A stretch of 64,000 bases of DNA from Paratinospora sagittata (lineage: Eukaryota; Streptophyta; Magnoliopsida; Ranunculales; Menispermaceae), in contig CM069607.1 of NCBI GenBank assembly GCA_035771175.1, forward strand, positions 18,980,001 through 19,044,000. The letters run 5' to 3'. Below, piece after piece: positions 36,256-49,167 of this stretch. Made by a program: the position numbers and the translations under genes. How positions within the stretch are numbered: position 1 is the first letter of the stretch; each line of letters starts with the position of its first letter. A model generated the notes under the pieces. The model saw only the letters and a program-made list of their open reading frames with translations. It had not been told where the DNA came from and did no database searches.

Positions 36256-37428
36256 CTATTCCTTTTGATAACTCGCTATAGAGAGCAGTTGTCGTAATCT
36301 TTCAATTTTTAGTAAAATGGGCAATAGCGTGCTATAGGCCTTGATTGCCGCTATCGGAAAGTCCGAAAAACACGAGCTCTCGGTTTTGTGCATTTCGACC
36401 TGCAATAGGCCGCTTTCCGTCATTAGAGAGCTTGATACATAACCCAATAGCATGCTGTCCACGTTGAGTTAGAAATCTTAGATATCTAACGAGAAAAACG
36501 TGGGCCATTTCCCTTGCTCGATTTTTCTATTCCTTGCACAGTTTTGACCTGGAATCGTAACTCAAACATTCTCCACTAACACCTGGATGATTCCCATTGT
36601 GTCTCACGGGCAAAACAACTTCAGCTTAAAACAATGTTTTGAATTCAAATCATTTCCTACTCTCTTGCACTTCAACCTGCAACTGCTAATTTAATAAAAC
36701 ACTCATTCTCTAATTTTCAAAGATACAACACACACGATTTTTGCAAGTTAGACTGAGCTTTCCAAAGAGTATTTCAAAAGTAGAAAGTCGTGACTCTTGC
36801 ATTGCCAATAAAAGCTTCGACCTGAATCAAAATTGCAAACTGTCTTGAAGATAACCTCATTGTTTAGGAAGTTCTTCATTTTATCCCTTTTGTGCTGTGA
36901 TTTTCAAAAGGTATCCATCGTTTTAAACTGTGGGTACATGAAATGTTCTCAGTAAGAGGACACATCACCTATATTTTTTCTCCGAGTGCGACAACTAATC
37001 ATCAAGAACACATCAAACTATAGCTATCAAAGTCTACAAAGATCAGGCTCTAAGAACGGAGACATAGCTCAATGCTAATGCATTAGTTTGATCTTAGGTG
37101 TGTAGGGTAACCTCTCGATCAATCTCAGCACGAAAACTCTCTAAATTGCAAAGTCTTCAAAATCACTTGGATTAAAGTATTTGATTTTGACAAAATATTT
37201 TTCGAAAGGTTTTAATCATAATTTCAATGAGGTTTGAATGATTTAAAAGTGTTTTGAGAAAATAGAATGGTTCTTAAGTGTTAAAATATTAATTTTTCCA
37301 AAGTCGGGCTTTCCAGAACTTTGCAAAAATTTTTCTACAGGTAATAGCGCACTATCAGTGTTGATAGCACGCTGATAGGGTTAAATAGTAAAAAATCTAT
37401 TTTTCATCAAAATTGCCTACAGAGCCTG
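36256..37428. repeat. Monomer M31, type a head (1173 bp)
   Basis: The head is type a (TTAGATATCTAA, GGGCCATTT). The tail leaves the pattern: GCCAATAAAAGC, TAGGAAGTTC, TTTTCAAAAGG, GTGCGACAAC, AAACTATAGC, CGGAGACAT, CTACAGG and AGAGCCTGC. The right edge of the a/b/c/d block is therefore here. Confidence 0.94.
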
Positions 37429-38602
37429 CTATTCCTTTTGATAACTCGCTATGGAGAGCAGTTGTCGTAATCTTTCAATTTTTAGTAAAATGGGCAATAG
37501 CGTGCTATAGGCCTTGATTGCCACTATCAGAAAGTCCGAAAAACACGAGCTCTCGATTTTGTGCATTTCGACCTGCAATAGGCCGCTATCAGTCATTAGA
37601 GAGCATGATACATAACCCAATAGCATGATGTCCATGTCTGAGTTAGAAATCTCACATATCTAACGAGAAAAACGTGGGCCCTTTCGCTTGCTCGATTTTT
37701 CTATTCCTTGCAAAGTTTTGACCTGGAATCGTAACTCAAACATTCTCCACTAACACCTGGATGATTCCCATTGTGTCTCACGGGCAAAACAACTTCAGCT
37801 TAAAACAATGTTTTGAATTCAAATCATTTCCTACTCTCTTGCACTTCAACCTGCAACTGCTAATTTAATAAAACACTCATTCTCTAATTTTCAAAGATAC
37901 AACACACACGATTTTTGCAAGTTAGACTGATCTTTCCAAAGAGTATTTCAAAAGTAGAAAGTCGTGACTCTTGCATTGCCAATAAAAGCATCGACCTGAA
38001 TCAAAATTGCAAACTGCCTTGAAGATAACCTCATTGTTTAGCAAGTTCTTCATTTTTTCCCTTTTGTGCTGTGATTTTCAGAAGGTATCCATCGTTTTAA
38101 ACTGTGGGTACATGAAATGTTCTCAGTAAGCCGACACATCACCTATATTTTTTCTCCGAGTGCTACAACTAATCATCAAGAACACATCAAACAATAGCTA
38201 TCAAAGTCTACAAAGATCAGGCTCTAAGAACGAAGACATAGCTCAATGCTAATGCATTAGTGTTATCTTAGGTGTGTAGGGTAACCTCTCGATCAATCTC
38301 AGCACGAAAACTCTCTAAATTGCAAAGTCTTCAAAATCACTTGGATTAAAGTATTTGATTTTGACAAAATATTTTTCGAAGGGTTTTAATCATAATTTCA
38401 ATGAGGTTTGAATGATTTAAAAGTGTTTTGAGAAAATAGAATGGTTCTTAAGTGTTAAAATATTAATTTTTCCAAAATCGAGCTTTCCAGAACTTTGAAA
38501 AAAAATTTCTAAAGGTAATAGCGCACTATCAGTGTTGATAGCACGCTGATAGGGTTAAATAGTAAAAAATCTATTTTTCATCAAAATTGCCTACGGAGCG
38601 CG
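37429..38602. repeat. Monomer M32, divergent (1174 bp)
   Basis: Last copy with TCCGAAAA in the GCTAT-rich segment. Many private changes: CTATGGAG, CCACTATCAG, CATGATGTCC, TTCGCTTGC, CAAAGTTTTG, ACTGCCTT, TAAGCCGAC, AGTGTTATC and CGAAGGGTT. It also has AAAGCATCG, ACTGATCTT and TTTTTTCCC, which recur to its right. Confidence 0.94.
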
Positions 38603-39776
38603 CTATTCCTTTTGATAACTCGCTATAGAGAGCAGTTGTCGTAATCTTTCAATTTTTAGTAAAATGGGCAATAGCGTGCTATAGGCCTTGATTGCCGCTA
38701 TCGGAAAGTCCTAAAAACTCGAGCTCTCGGTTTTGTGCATTTCGACCTGCAATCGGCCGCTATCAGTCATTAGAGAGCATGATACATAACCCAATAGCAT
38801 GCTGTCCATGTCTGAGTTAGAAATCTCACATATCTAACGAGAAAAACGTGGGCCCTTTCCCTTGCTCGATTTTTCTATTCCTTGCACAGTTTTGACCTGG
38901 AATCGTAACTCAAACATTCTCCGCTAACACCTGGATGATTCCCATTGTGTCTCACGGGCAAAACAACTTCAGCTTAAAACAATGTTTTGAATTCAAATCA
39001 TTTCCTACTCTCTTGCACTTCAACCTGCAACTGCTAATTTAATAAAACACTCATTCTCTAATTTTTAAAGATACAACACACACGATTTTTGCAAGTTAGA
39101 CTGATCTTTCCAAAGAGTATTTCAAAAGTAGAAAGTCGTGACTCTTGCATTGCCAATAAAAGCATCGACCTGAATCAAAACTGCAAACTGTCTTGAAGAT
39201 AACCTCATTGTTTAGCAAGTTCTTCATTTTATCCCTTTTGTGCTGTGATTTTCAGAAGGTATCCATCGTTTTAAACTGTGGGTACATGAAATGTTCTCAG
39301 TAAGAGGACACATCACCTATATTTTTTCTCCGAGTGCTACAACTAATCATCAAGAACACATCAAACAATAGCTATCAAAGTCTACAAAGATCAGGCTCTA
39401 AGAACGAAGACATAGCTCAATGCTAATGCGTTAGTTTGATCGTAGGTGTGTAGGGTAACCTCTCGATCAATCTCAGCACGAAAACTCTCTAAATTGCAAA
39501 GTCTTCAAAATCAGTTGGCTTAAAGTATTTGATTTTGACAAAATATTTTTCGAAAGGTTTTAATCATAATTTCAATGAGGTTTGAATGATTTAAAAGTGT
39601 TTTGAGAAAATAGAATGGTTCTTAAGTGTTAAAATATTAATTTTTCCAAAATCGGGCTTTCCAGAACTTTGCAAAAATTTTTCTAAAGGAAATAGCGCAC
39701 TATCAGTGTTGATAGCACGCTGATAGGGTTAAATAGTAAAAAATCTATTTTTCATCAAAATTGCCTACACAACGCG
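38603..39776. repeat. Monomer M33 (1174 bp)
   Basis: From here to the window end every copy has GTCCTAAAAA. It shares CTAAAAACTCG and CAATCGG with M34. Private changes include CTCCGCTA, ATTTTTAAAG, CAGTTGGCTTA, AGGAAATAGC and ACACAACG. Confidence 0.94.
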
Positions 39777-40950
39777 CTATTCCTTTTGATAACTCGCTAT
39801 AGAGAGCAGTTGTCGTAATCTTTCAATTTTTAGTAAAATGGGCAATAGCGTGCTATAGGCCTTGATTGCCGCTATCGGAAAGTCCTAAAAACTCGAGCTC
39901 TCGGTTTTGTGCATTTCGACCTGCAATCGGCCGCTATCAGTCATTAGAGAGCATGATACATAACCCAATAGCATGCTGTCCATGTCTGAGTTAGAAATCT
40001 CACATATCTAACGAGAAAAACGTGGGCCCTTTCCCTTGCTCGATTTTTCTATTCCTTGCACAGTTTTGACCTGGAATCGTAACGCAAACATTCTCCACTA
40101 ACACCTGGATGATTCCCATTGTGTCTCACGGGCAAAACAACTTCAGCTTAAAACAATGTTTTGAATTCAAATCATTTCCTACTCTCTTGCACTTCAACCT
40201 GCAACTCCTAATTTAATAAAACACTCATTCTCTAATTTTCAAAGATACAACACACACGATTTTTGCAAGTTAGACTGATCTTTCCAAAGAGTATTTCAAA
40301 AGTAGAAAGTCGTGACTCTTGCATTGCCAATAAAAGCTTCGACCGGAATCAAAATTGCAAACTGTCTTGAAGATAACCTCATTGTTTAGCAAGTTCTTCA
40401 TTTTATCCCTTTTGTGCTGTGATTTTTAGAAGGTATCCATCGTTTTAAACTGTGGGTACATGAAATGTTCTCAGTAAGAGGACACATCACCTATATTTTT
40501 TCTCCGAGTGCTACAACTAATCATCAAGAACACATCAAACAATAGCTATCAAAGTCTACAAAGATCAGGCTCTAAGAACGAAGACATAGCTCAATGCTAA
40601 TGCATTAGTTTGATCTTAGGTGTGTAGGGTAACCTCTCGATCAATCTCAGCACGAAAACTCTCTAAATTGCAAAGTCTTCAAAATCACTTGGATTAAAGT
40701 ATTTGATTTTGACAAAATATTTTTCGAAAGGTTTTAATCATAATTTAAATGAGGTTTGAATGATTTAAAAGTGTTTTGAGAAAATAGAATGGTTCTTAAG
40801 TGTTAAAATATTAATTTTTCCAAAATCGGGCTTTCCAGAACTTTGCAAAAATTTTTCTAAAGGTAATAGCGCACTATCAGTGTTGATAGCACGCTGATAG
40901 GGTTAAATAGTAAAAAATCTATTTTTCATCAAAATTGCCTACGGAGCGCG
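39777..40950. repeat. Monomer M34 (1174 bp)
   Basis: Marks are CTAAAAACTCG, CAATCGG, GTAACGCAA, ACTGATCTT and ATTTTTAGAAG (shared with M35). Private changes are AACTCCTAA, GACCGGAATC and ATTTAAATGAG. Confidence 0.94.
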
Positions 40951-42124
40951 CTATTCCTTTTGATAACTCGCTATAGAGAGCAGTTGTCGTAATCTTTCAA
41001 TTTTTAGTAAAATGGGCAATAGCGTGCTATAGGCCTTGATTGCCGCTACCGGAAAGTCCTAAAAACACGAGCTCTCGGTTTTGTGCATTTCGACCTGCAA
41101 TAGGCCGCTATCAGTCATTAGAGAGCATGATACATAACCCAATAGCATGCTGTCCATGTCTGAGTTAGAAATCTCACATATCTAACGATTAAAACGTGGG
41201 CCCTTTCCCTTGCTCGATTTTTCTATTCCTTGCACAGTTTTGACCTGGAATCGTAACTCAAACATTCTCCACTAACACCTGGATGATTCCCATTGTGTCT
41301 CACGGGCAAAACAACTTCAGCTTAAAACAATGTTTTGAATTCAAATAATTTCCTACTCTCTTGCACTTCAACCTGCAACTGCTAATTTAATAAAACACTC
41401 ATTCTCTAATTTTCAAAGATACAACACACACGATTTTTGCAAGTTAGACTGAGCTTTCCAAAGAGTATTTCAAAAGTAGAAAGTCGTGACTCTTGCATTG
41501 ACAATAAAAGCTTCGACCTGAATCAAAATTGCAAACTGTCTTGAAGATAACCTCATTGTTTAGCAAGTTCTTCATTTTATCCCTTTTGTGCTGTGATTTT
41601 TAGAAGGTATCCATCGTTTTAAACTGTGGGTACATGAAATGTTCTCAGTAAGAGGACACATCACCTATATTTTTTCTCCGAGTGCTACAACTAATCATCA
41701 AGAACACATCAAACAATAGCTATCAAAGTCTACAAAGATCAGGCTCTAAGAACGAAGACATACCTCAATGCTAATGCATTAGTTTGATCTTAGGTGTGTA
41801 GGGTAACCTCTCGATCAATCTCAGCACGAAAACTCTCTAAATTGCAAAGTCTTCAAAATCACTTGGATTAAAGTATTTGATTTTGACAAAATATTTTTCG
41901 AAAGGTTTTAATCATAATTTCAATGAGGTTTGAATGATTTAAAAGTGTTTTGAGAAAATAGAATGGTTCTTAAGTGTTAAAATATTACTTTTTCCAAAAT
42001 CGGGCTTTCCAGAACTTTGCAAAAATTTTTCTAAAGGTAATAGCGCACTATCAGTGTTGATAGCACGCTGATAGGGTTAAATAGTAAAAAATCTATTTTT
42101 CATCAAAATTGCCTACGGAGCGCG
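40951..42124. repeat. Monomer M35 (1174 bp)
   Basis: Marks are GCTACCGG, ACGATTAAAAC, AATAATTTCC, GACAATAAAAG, ATTTTTAGAAG, ATACCTCAAT and AATATTACTT. Confidence 0.94.
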
Positions 42125-43298
42125 CTATTCCTTTTGATAACTCGCTATAGAGAGCAGTTGTCGTAATCTTTCAATTTTTAGTAAAATGGGCAATAGCGTG
42201 CTATAGGCCTTGATTGCCGCTATCGGAAAGTCCTAAAAACACAAGCTCTCGGTTTTGTGCATTTCGACCTGCAATAGGCCGCTATCAATCATTAGAGAGC
42301 ATGATAGATAACCCAATAGCATGCTGTCCATGTCTGAGTTAGAAATCTCACATATCTAACGAGAAAAACGTGGGCCCTTTCCCTTGCTCGATTTTTCTAT
42401 TCCTTGCACAGTTTTGACCTGGAATCGTAACTCAAACATTCTCCACTAACACCTGGATGATTCCCATTGTGTCTCACGGGCAAAACAACTTCAGCTTAAA
42501 ACAATGTTTTGAATTCAAATCATTTCCTACTATCTTGCACTTCAACCTGCAACTGCTAATTTAATAAAACACTCATTCTCTAATTTTCAAAGATACAACA
42601 CACACGATATTTGCAAGTTAGACTGAGCTTTCCAAAGAGTATTTCAAAAGTAGAAAGTCGTGACTCTTGCATTGCCAATAAAAGCATCGACCTGGATCAA
42701 AATTGCAAACAGTCTTGAAGATAACCTCATTGTTTAGCAAGTTCTTCATTTTTTCCCTTTTGTGCTGTGATTTTCAGAAGGTATCCATCGTTTTAAACTG
42801 TGGGTACATGAAATGTTCTCAGTAAGAGGACACATCACCTATATTTTTTCTCCGAGTGCTACAACTAATCATCAAGAACACATCAAACAATAGCTATCAA
42901 AGTCTACAAGGATCAGGCTCTAAGAACGAAGACATAGCTCAATGCTAATGCGTTAGTTTGATCGTAGGTGTGTAGGGTAACCTCTCGATCAATCTCAGCA
43001 CGAAAACTCTCTAAATTGCAAAGTCTTCAAAATCACTTGGATTAAAGTATTTGATTTTGACAAAATATTTTTCGAAAGGTTTTAATCATAATTTTAATGA
43101 GGTTTGAATGATTTAAAAGTGTTTTGAGAAAATAGAATTGTTCTTAAGTGTTAAAATTTTAATTTTTCCAAAATCGGGCTTTCCAGAACTTTGCAAAAAT
43201 TTTTCTAAAGGTAATAGCGCACTATCAGTGTTGATAGCACGCTGATAGGGTTAAATAGTAAAAAATCTTTTTTTCATCAAAATTGCCTACAGAGCGCG
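42125..43298. repeat. Monomer M36, type X (1174 bp)
   Basis: Type-X marks are AAAGCATCG (HindIII site lost), AACAGTCTT and TTTTTTCCC. Private changes are ACACAAGCTC, GATAGATAAC, ACGATATTT, CCTGGATC, CAAGGATC and AATCTTTTTT. Confidence 0.94.
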
Positions 43299-44472
43299 CT
43301 ATTCCTTTTGATAACTCGCTATAGAGAGCAGTTGTCGTAATCTTTCAATTTTTAGTAAAATGGGGAATGGCGTGCTATAGGCCTTGATTGCCGCTATCAG
43401 AAAGTCCTAAAAACACGAGCTCTCGGTTTTGTGCATTTCGACCTGCAATAGGCCGCTATCAGTCATTAGAGAGCATGATACATAACCCAATAGCATGTTG
43501 TCCATGTCTGAGTTAGAAATCTCACATATCTAAAGAGAAAAACGTGGGCCCTTTCCCTTGCTCGATTTTTCTATTCCTTGCACAGTTTTGACCTGGAATC
43601 GTAACGCAAACATTCTCCACTAACACCTGGATGATTCCCATTGTGTCTCACGGGCAAAACAACTTCAGCTTAAAACAATGTTTTGAATTCAAATCATTTC
43701 CTACTCTCTTGCACTTCAACCTGCAACTGCTAATTTAATAAAACACTCATTCTCTAATTTTCAAAGATACAACACACACTATTTTTGCAAGTTAGACTGA
43801 GCTTTCCAAAGAGTATTTCAAAAGTAGAAAATCGTGACTCTTGCATTGCCAATAAAAGCTTCGACCTGAATCAAAATTGCAAACTGTCTTGAAGATAACC
43901 TCTTTGTTTAGCAAGTTCTTCATTTTATCCCTTTTGTGCTGTGATTTTCAGAAGGTATCCATCGTTTTAAACTGTGGGTACATGAAATGTTCTCAGTAAG
44001 AGGACACATCACCTATATTTTTTCTCCGAGTGCTACAACTAATCATCAAGAACACATCAAACAATAGCTATCAAAGTCTACAAAGATCAGGCTCTAAGAA
44101 CGAAGACATAGCTCAATGCTAATGCGTTAGTTTGATCGTAGGTGTGTAGGGTACCCTCTCGATCAATCTCAGCACGAAAACTCTCTAAATTGCAAAGTCT
44201 TCAAAATCACTTGGATTAAAGTATTTGATTTTGACAAAATATTTTTCGAAAGGTTTTAATCATAATTTCAATGAGGTTTGAATGATTTAAAAGTGTTTTG
44301 AGAAAATAGAATTGTTCCTAAGTGTTAAAATATTAATTTTTCCAAAATCGGGCTTTCCAGAACTTTGCAAAAATTTTTCTAAAGGTAATAGCGCACTATC
44401 AGTGTTGATAGCACGCTGATAGGGTTAAATAGTAAAAAATCTATTTTTCATCAAAATTGCCTACGGAGCGCG
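43299..44472. repeat. Monomer M37, type Y (1174 bp)
   Basis: Type-Y marks are GTAACGCAA, CACTATTTTT, GAAAATCGTG, CCTCTTTG and CATGTTGTCC. Private changes are GGGGAATGGCG, TATCAGAAAG, CTAAAGAG, GTACCCTC and GTTCCTAAG. Confidence 0.94.
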
Positions 44473-45646
44473 CTATTCCTTTTGATAACTCGCTATAGAG
44501 AGCAGTTGTCGTAATCTTTCAATTTCTAGTAAAATGGGCAATAGCGTGCTATAGGCCTTGATTGCCGCTATCGGAAAGTCCTAAAAACACGAGCTCTCGG
44601 TTTTGTGCATTTCGACCTGCAATAGGCCGCTATCAGTCATTAGAGAGCATGATACATAACCCAATAGCATGCTGTCCATGTCTGAGTTAGAAATCTCACA
44701 TATCTAACGAGAAAAACGTGGGCCCTTTCCCTTGCTCGATTTTTCTATTCCTTGCACAGTTTTGACCTGGAATCGTAACTCAAACATTCTCCACTAACAC
44801 CTGGATGATTCCCATTGTGTCTCACGGGCAAAACAACTTCAGCTTAAAACAATGTTTTGAATTCAAATCATTTCCTACTCTCTTGCACTTCAACCTGCAA
44901 CTGCTAATTTAATAAAACACTCATTGTCTAATTTTCAAAGATACAACACACACGATTTTTGCAAGTTAGACTGAGCTTTCCAAAGAGTATTTCAAAAGTA
45001 GAAAGTCGTGACTCTTGCATTGCCAATAAAAGCATCGACCTGAATCAAAATTGCAAACAGTCTTGAAGATAACCTCATTGTTTAGCAAGTTCTTCATTTT
45101 TTCCCTTTTGTGCTGTGATTTTCAAAAGGTATCCATCGTTTTAAACTGTGGGTACATGAAATGTTCTCAGTAAGAGGACACATCACCTATATTTTGTCTC
45201 CGAGTGCTACAACTAATCATCAAGAACACATCAAACAATAGCTATCAAAGTCTACAAAGATCAGGCTCTAAGAATGAAGACATAGCTCAATGCTAATGCG
45301 TTAGTTTGATCGTAGGTGTGTAGGGTAACCTCTCGATCAATCTCAGCACGAAAACTCTCTAAATTGCAAAGTCTTCAAAATCACTTGGATTAAAGTATTT
45401 GATTTTGACAAAATATTTTTCGAAAGGTTTTAATCAAAATTTCAATGAGGTTTGAATGATTTAAAAGTGTTTCGAGAATATAGAAGGGTTCTTAAGTGTT
45501 AAAATATTAATTTTTCCAAAATCGGGCTTTCCAGAACTTTGCAAAATATTTTCTAAAGGTAATAGCGCACTATCAGTGTTGATAGCACGCTGATAGGGTT
45601 AAATAGTAAAAAATCTATTTTTCATCAAAATTGCCTACAGAGCGCG
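44473..45646. repeat. Monomer M38, type X (1174 bp)
   Basis: Type X: ATTGTCTAAT, AAAGCATCG, AACAGTCTT and TTTTTTCCC. Private changes are TTTCTAGTAA, ATTTTGTCTC, AGAATGAAG, AATCAAAAT and the cluster TTTCGAGAATATAGAAGG. Confidence 0.94.
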
Positions 45647-46820
45647 CTATTCCTTTTGATAACTCGCTATAGAGAGCAGTTGTCGTAATCTTTCCATTTT
45701 TAGTAAAATGGGGAATAGCGTGTTATAGGCCTTGATTGCCGCTATCGGAAAGTCCTAAAAACACGAGCTCTCGGTTTTGTGCATTTCGACCTGCAATAGG
45801 CCGCTATCAGTCATTAGAGAGCATGATACATAACCCAATAGCATGCTGTCCATGTCTGAGTTAGAAATCTCACATATCTAACGAGAAAAACGTGGGCCCT
45901 TTCCCTTGCTCGATTTTTCTATTCCTTGCACAGTTTTGACCTGGAATCGTAACGCAAACATTCTCCACTAACACCTGGATGATTCCCATTGTGTCTCACG
46001 GGCAAAACAACTTCAGCTTAAAACAATGTTTTGAATTCAAATCATTTCCTACTATCTTGCACTTCAACCTGCAACTGCTAATTTAATAAAACACTCATTC
46101 TCTAATTTTCAAAGATACAACACACACTATTTTTGCAAGTTAGACTGAGCTTTCCAAAGAGTATTTCAAAAGTAGAAAATCGTGACTCTTGCATTGCCAA
46201 TAAAAGCTTCGACCTGAATCAAAATTGCAAACTGTCTTGAAGATAACCTCATTGTTTAGCAAGTTCTTCATTTTATCCCTTTTGTGCTGTGATTTTCAGA
46301 AGGTATCCATCGTTTTAAACTGTGGGTACATGAAATGTTCTCAGTAAGAGGACACATCACCTATATTTTTTCTCCGAGTGCTACAACTAATCATCAAGAA
46401 CACATCAAACAATAGCTATCAAAGTCTACAAAGATCAGGCTCTAAGAACGAAGACATAGCTCAATGCTAATGCATTAGTCTGATCTTAGGTGTGTAGGGT
46501 AACCTCTCGATCAATCTCAGCACGAAAACTCTCTAAATTGCAAAGTCTTCAAAATCACTTGGATTAAAGTATTTGATTTTGACAAAATATTTTTCGAAAG
46601 GTTTTAATCATAATTTCAATTAGGTTTGAATGATTTAAAAGTGTTTTGAGAAAATAGAATGGTTCTTAAGTGTTAAAGTATTAATTTTTCCAAAATCGGG
46701 CTTTCCAGAACTTTGCAAAGATTTTTCTAAAGGTAATAGCGCACTATCAGTGTTGATAGCACGCTGATAGGGTTAAATAGTAAAAAATCTATTTTTCATC
46801 AAAATTGCCTACAGAGCGCG
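45647..46820. repeat. Monomer M39, type Y (1174 bp)
   Basis: Type Y: GTAACGCAA, ACTATCTT, CACTATTTTT and GAAAATCGTG. Private changes are TTTCCATTT, GCGTGTTATAG, AGTCTGATC, CAATTAGG, AAAGTATTA and CAAAGATTTTT. Confidence 0.94.
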
Positions 46821-47994
46821 CTATTCCTTTTGATAACTCGCTATAGAGAGCAGTTGTCGTAATCTTTCAATTTTTAGTAAAATGGGCGATAGCGTGCTAT
46901 AGGCCTTGATTGCCGCTATCGGGAAGTCCTAAAAACACGAGCTCTCGGTTTTGTGCATTTCGACCTGCAATAGGCCGCTATCAGTCATTTGAGAGCATGA
47001 TACATAACCCAATAGCATGCTGTCCATGTCTGAGTTAGAAATCTCACATATCTAACGAGAAAAACGTGGGCCCTTTCCCTTGCTCGATTTTTCTATTCCT
47101 TGCACAGTTTTGACCTGGAATCGTAACTCAAACATTCTCCACTAACACCTGGATGATTCCCATTGTGTCTCACGGGCAAAACAACTTCAGCTTAAAACAA
47201 TGTTTTGAATTCAAATCATTTCCTACTCTCTTGCACTTCAACCTGCAACTGCTAATTTAATAAAACACTCATTGTCTAATTTTCAAAGATACAACACACA
47301 CGATTTTTGCAAGTTAGACTGAGCTTTCCAAAGAGTATTTCAAAAGTAGAAAGTCGTGACTCTTGCATTGCCAATAAAAGCATCGACCTGAATCAAAATT
47401 GTAAACTGTCTTGAAGATAACCTCATTGTTTAGCAAGTTCTTCATTTTATCCCTTTTGTGCTGTGATTTTGAGAAGGTATCCATCGTTTTAAACTGTGGG
47501 TACATGAAATGTTCTCAGTAAGAGGACACATCACCTATATTTTTTCTCCGAGTGCTACAACTAATCATCAAGAACACATCAAACAATAGCTATCAAAGTC
47601 TACAAAGATCTGGCTCTAAGAACGAAGACATAGCTCAATGCTAATGCATTAGTTTGATCTTGGGTGTGTAGGGTAACCTCTCGATCAATCTCAGCACGAA
47701 AACTCTCTAAATTGCAAAGTCTTCAAAATCACTTGGATTAAAGTATTTGATTTTGACAAAATATTTTTCGAAAGGTTTTAATCATAATTTCAATGAGGTT
47801 TGAATGATTGAAAAGTGTTTTGAGAAAATAGAATGGTTCTTAAGTGTTAAAATATTAATTTTTCCAAAATCGGGCTTTCCAGAACTTTGCAAAAAATTTT
47901 CTAAAGGTAATAGCGCACTATCAGTGTTGATAGCACGCTGGTAGGGTTAAATAGTAAAAAATCTATTTTTCATCCAAATTGCCTACAGAGCGCG
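46821..47994. repeat. Monomer M40, type X, HOR unit 1 (1174 bp)
   Basis: Marks are GGGCGATAG, GGGAAGTCC, CATTTGAGAG, ATTGTCTAAT, AAAGCATCG, ATTGTAAAC, TTTTGAGAAGG, GATCTGGC, CTTGGGTG, GATTGAAAAG, A6T4, GCTGGTAGG and CATCCAAATT. Confidence 0.95.
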
Positions 47995-49167
47995 CTATTC
48001 CTTTTGATAACTCGCTATAGAGAGCAGTTGTCGTAATCTTTCAATTTTTAGTAAAATGGGCAATAGCGTGCTATAGGCCTTGATTGCCGCTATCGGAAAG
48101 TCCTAAAAACACGAGCTCTCGGTTTTGTGCATTTCGACCTGCAATAGGCCGCTATCAGTCATTAGAGAGCATGATACATAACCCAATAGCATGTTGTCCA
48201 TGTCTGAGTTAGAAATCTCACATATCTAACGAGAAAAACGTGGGCCCTTTCCCTTGCTCGATTTTTCTATTCCTTGCACAGTTTTGACCTGGAATCGTAA
48301 CTCAAACATTCTCCACTAACACCTGGATGATTCCCATTGTGTCTCACGGGCAAAACAACTTCAGCTTAAAACAATGTTTTGAATTCAAATCATTTCCTAC
48401 TATCTTGCACTTCAACCTGCAACTGCTAATTTAATAAAACACTCATTCTCTAATTTTCAAAGATACAACACACACGATTTTTGCAAGTTAGACTAAGCTT
48501 TCCAAAGAGTATTTCAAAAGTAGAAAGTCGTGACTCTTGCATTGCCAATAAAAGCTTCGACCTGAATCAAAATTGCAAACTGTCTTGAAGATAACCTCTT
48601 TGTTTAGCAAGTTCTTCATTTTATCCCTTTTGTGCTGTGATTTTCAGAAGGTATCCATCGTTTTAAACTGTGGGTACATGAAAGTTCGCAGTAAGAGGAC
48701 ACATCACCTATATTTTTTCTCCGAGTGCTACAACTAATCATCAAGAACACATTAAACAATAGCTATCAAAGTCTACAAAGATCACGCTCTAAGAACGAAG
48801 ACATAGCTCAATGCTAATGCATTAGTTTGATCATAGGTGTGTAGGGTAGCCTCTCGATCAATCTCAGCACGAAAACTCTCTAAATTGCAAAGTCTTAAAA
48901 ATCACTTGGATTAAAGTATTTGATTTTGACAAAATATTTTTCGAAAGGTTTTAATCATAATTTCAATGAGGTTTGAATGATTTAAAAGTGTTTTGAGAAA
49001 ATAGAATGGTTCTTAAGTGTTAAAATAATAATTTTTCCAAAATCGGGCTTTCCAGAACTTTGCCAAAATTTTTCTAAAGGTAATAGCGCACTATCAGTGT
49101 TGATAGCACCCTGATAGGGTTAAATAGTAAAAAATCTATTTTTCATCAAAATTGCCTACAGAGCGCG
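47995..49167. repeat. Monomer M41, type Y, HOR unit 2 (1173 bp)
   Basis: Marks are CATGTTGTCC, ACTATCTT, GACTAAGCTT (an extra HindIII site), CCTCTTTG, GAAAGTTCGCAG (-1 bp), ACATTAAAC, GATCACGC, GATCATAGG, GTAGCCTC, CTTAAAAATC, TTGCCAAAA and GCACCCTG. Confidence 0.95.

Larger units (their letters stand above)
23035..36800. repeat. Type a/b/c/d HOR block
   Basis: The monomer order is b-d-a (M20-M22), b-c-d-c-d-a (M23-M28), b-d-a (M29-M31). The d-a-b stretch near 24.5-28.0 kb matches 31.6-35.1 kb at an offset of 7042 bp, and the c-d pair is tandemly duplicated at 2348 bp. The simplest reading is a 3-mer HOR b-d-a, of which the middle copy was enlarged to six monomers by two unequal exchanges. 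Confidence 0.85.
42125..49167. repeat. Older X-Y dimer repeat (about 2348 bp)
   Basis: X monomers (M36, M38, M40) alternate with Y monomers (M37, M39, M41). X copies share AAAGCATCG, with ATTGTCTAAT in two of three. Y copies share subsets of GTAACGCAA, ACTATCTT, CACTATTTTT, CCTCTTTG and CATGTTGTCC. Each copy has several private changes, so this dimer is older than the 4-mers on either side. The last X-Y pair was built into the right-hand 4-mer. Confidence 0.75.

Noticed and set aside
1047..37635. A family of 68-codon minus-strand genes repeated every 1174 bp
   Set aside because: The frame lies in noncoding-looking satellite, lacks recognisable domains, and is closed by a shared stop in all copies from M33 on. 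No selection for the protein is visible.
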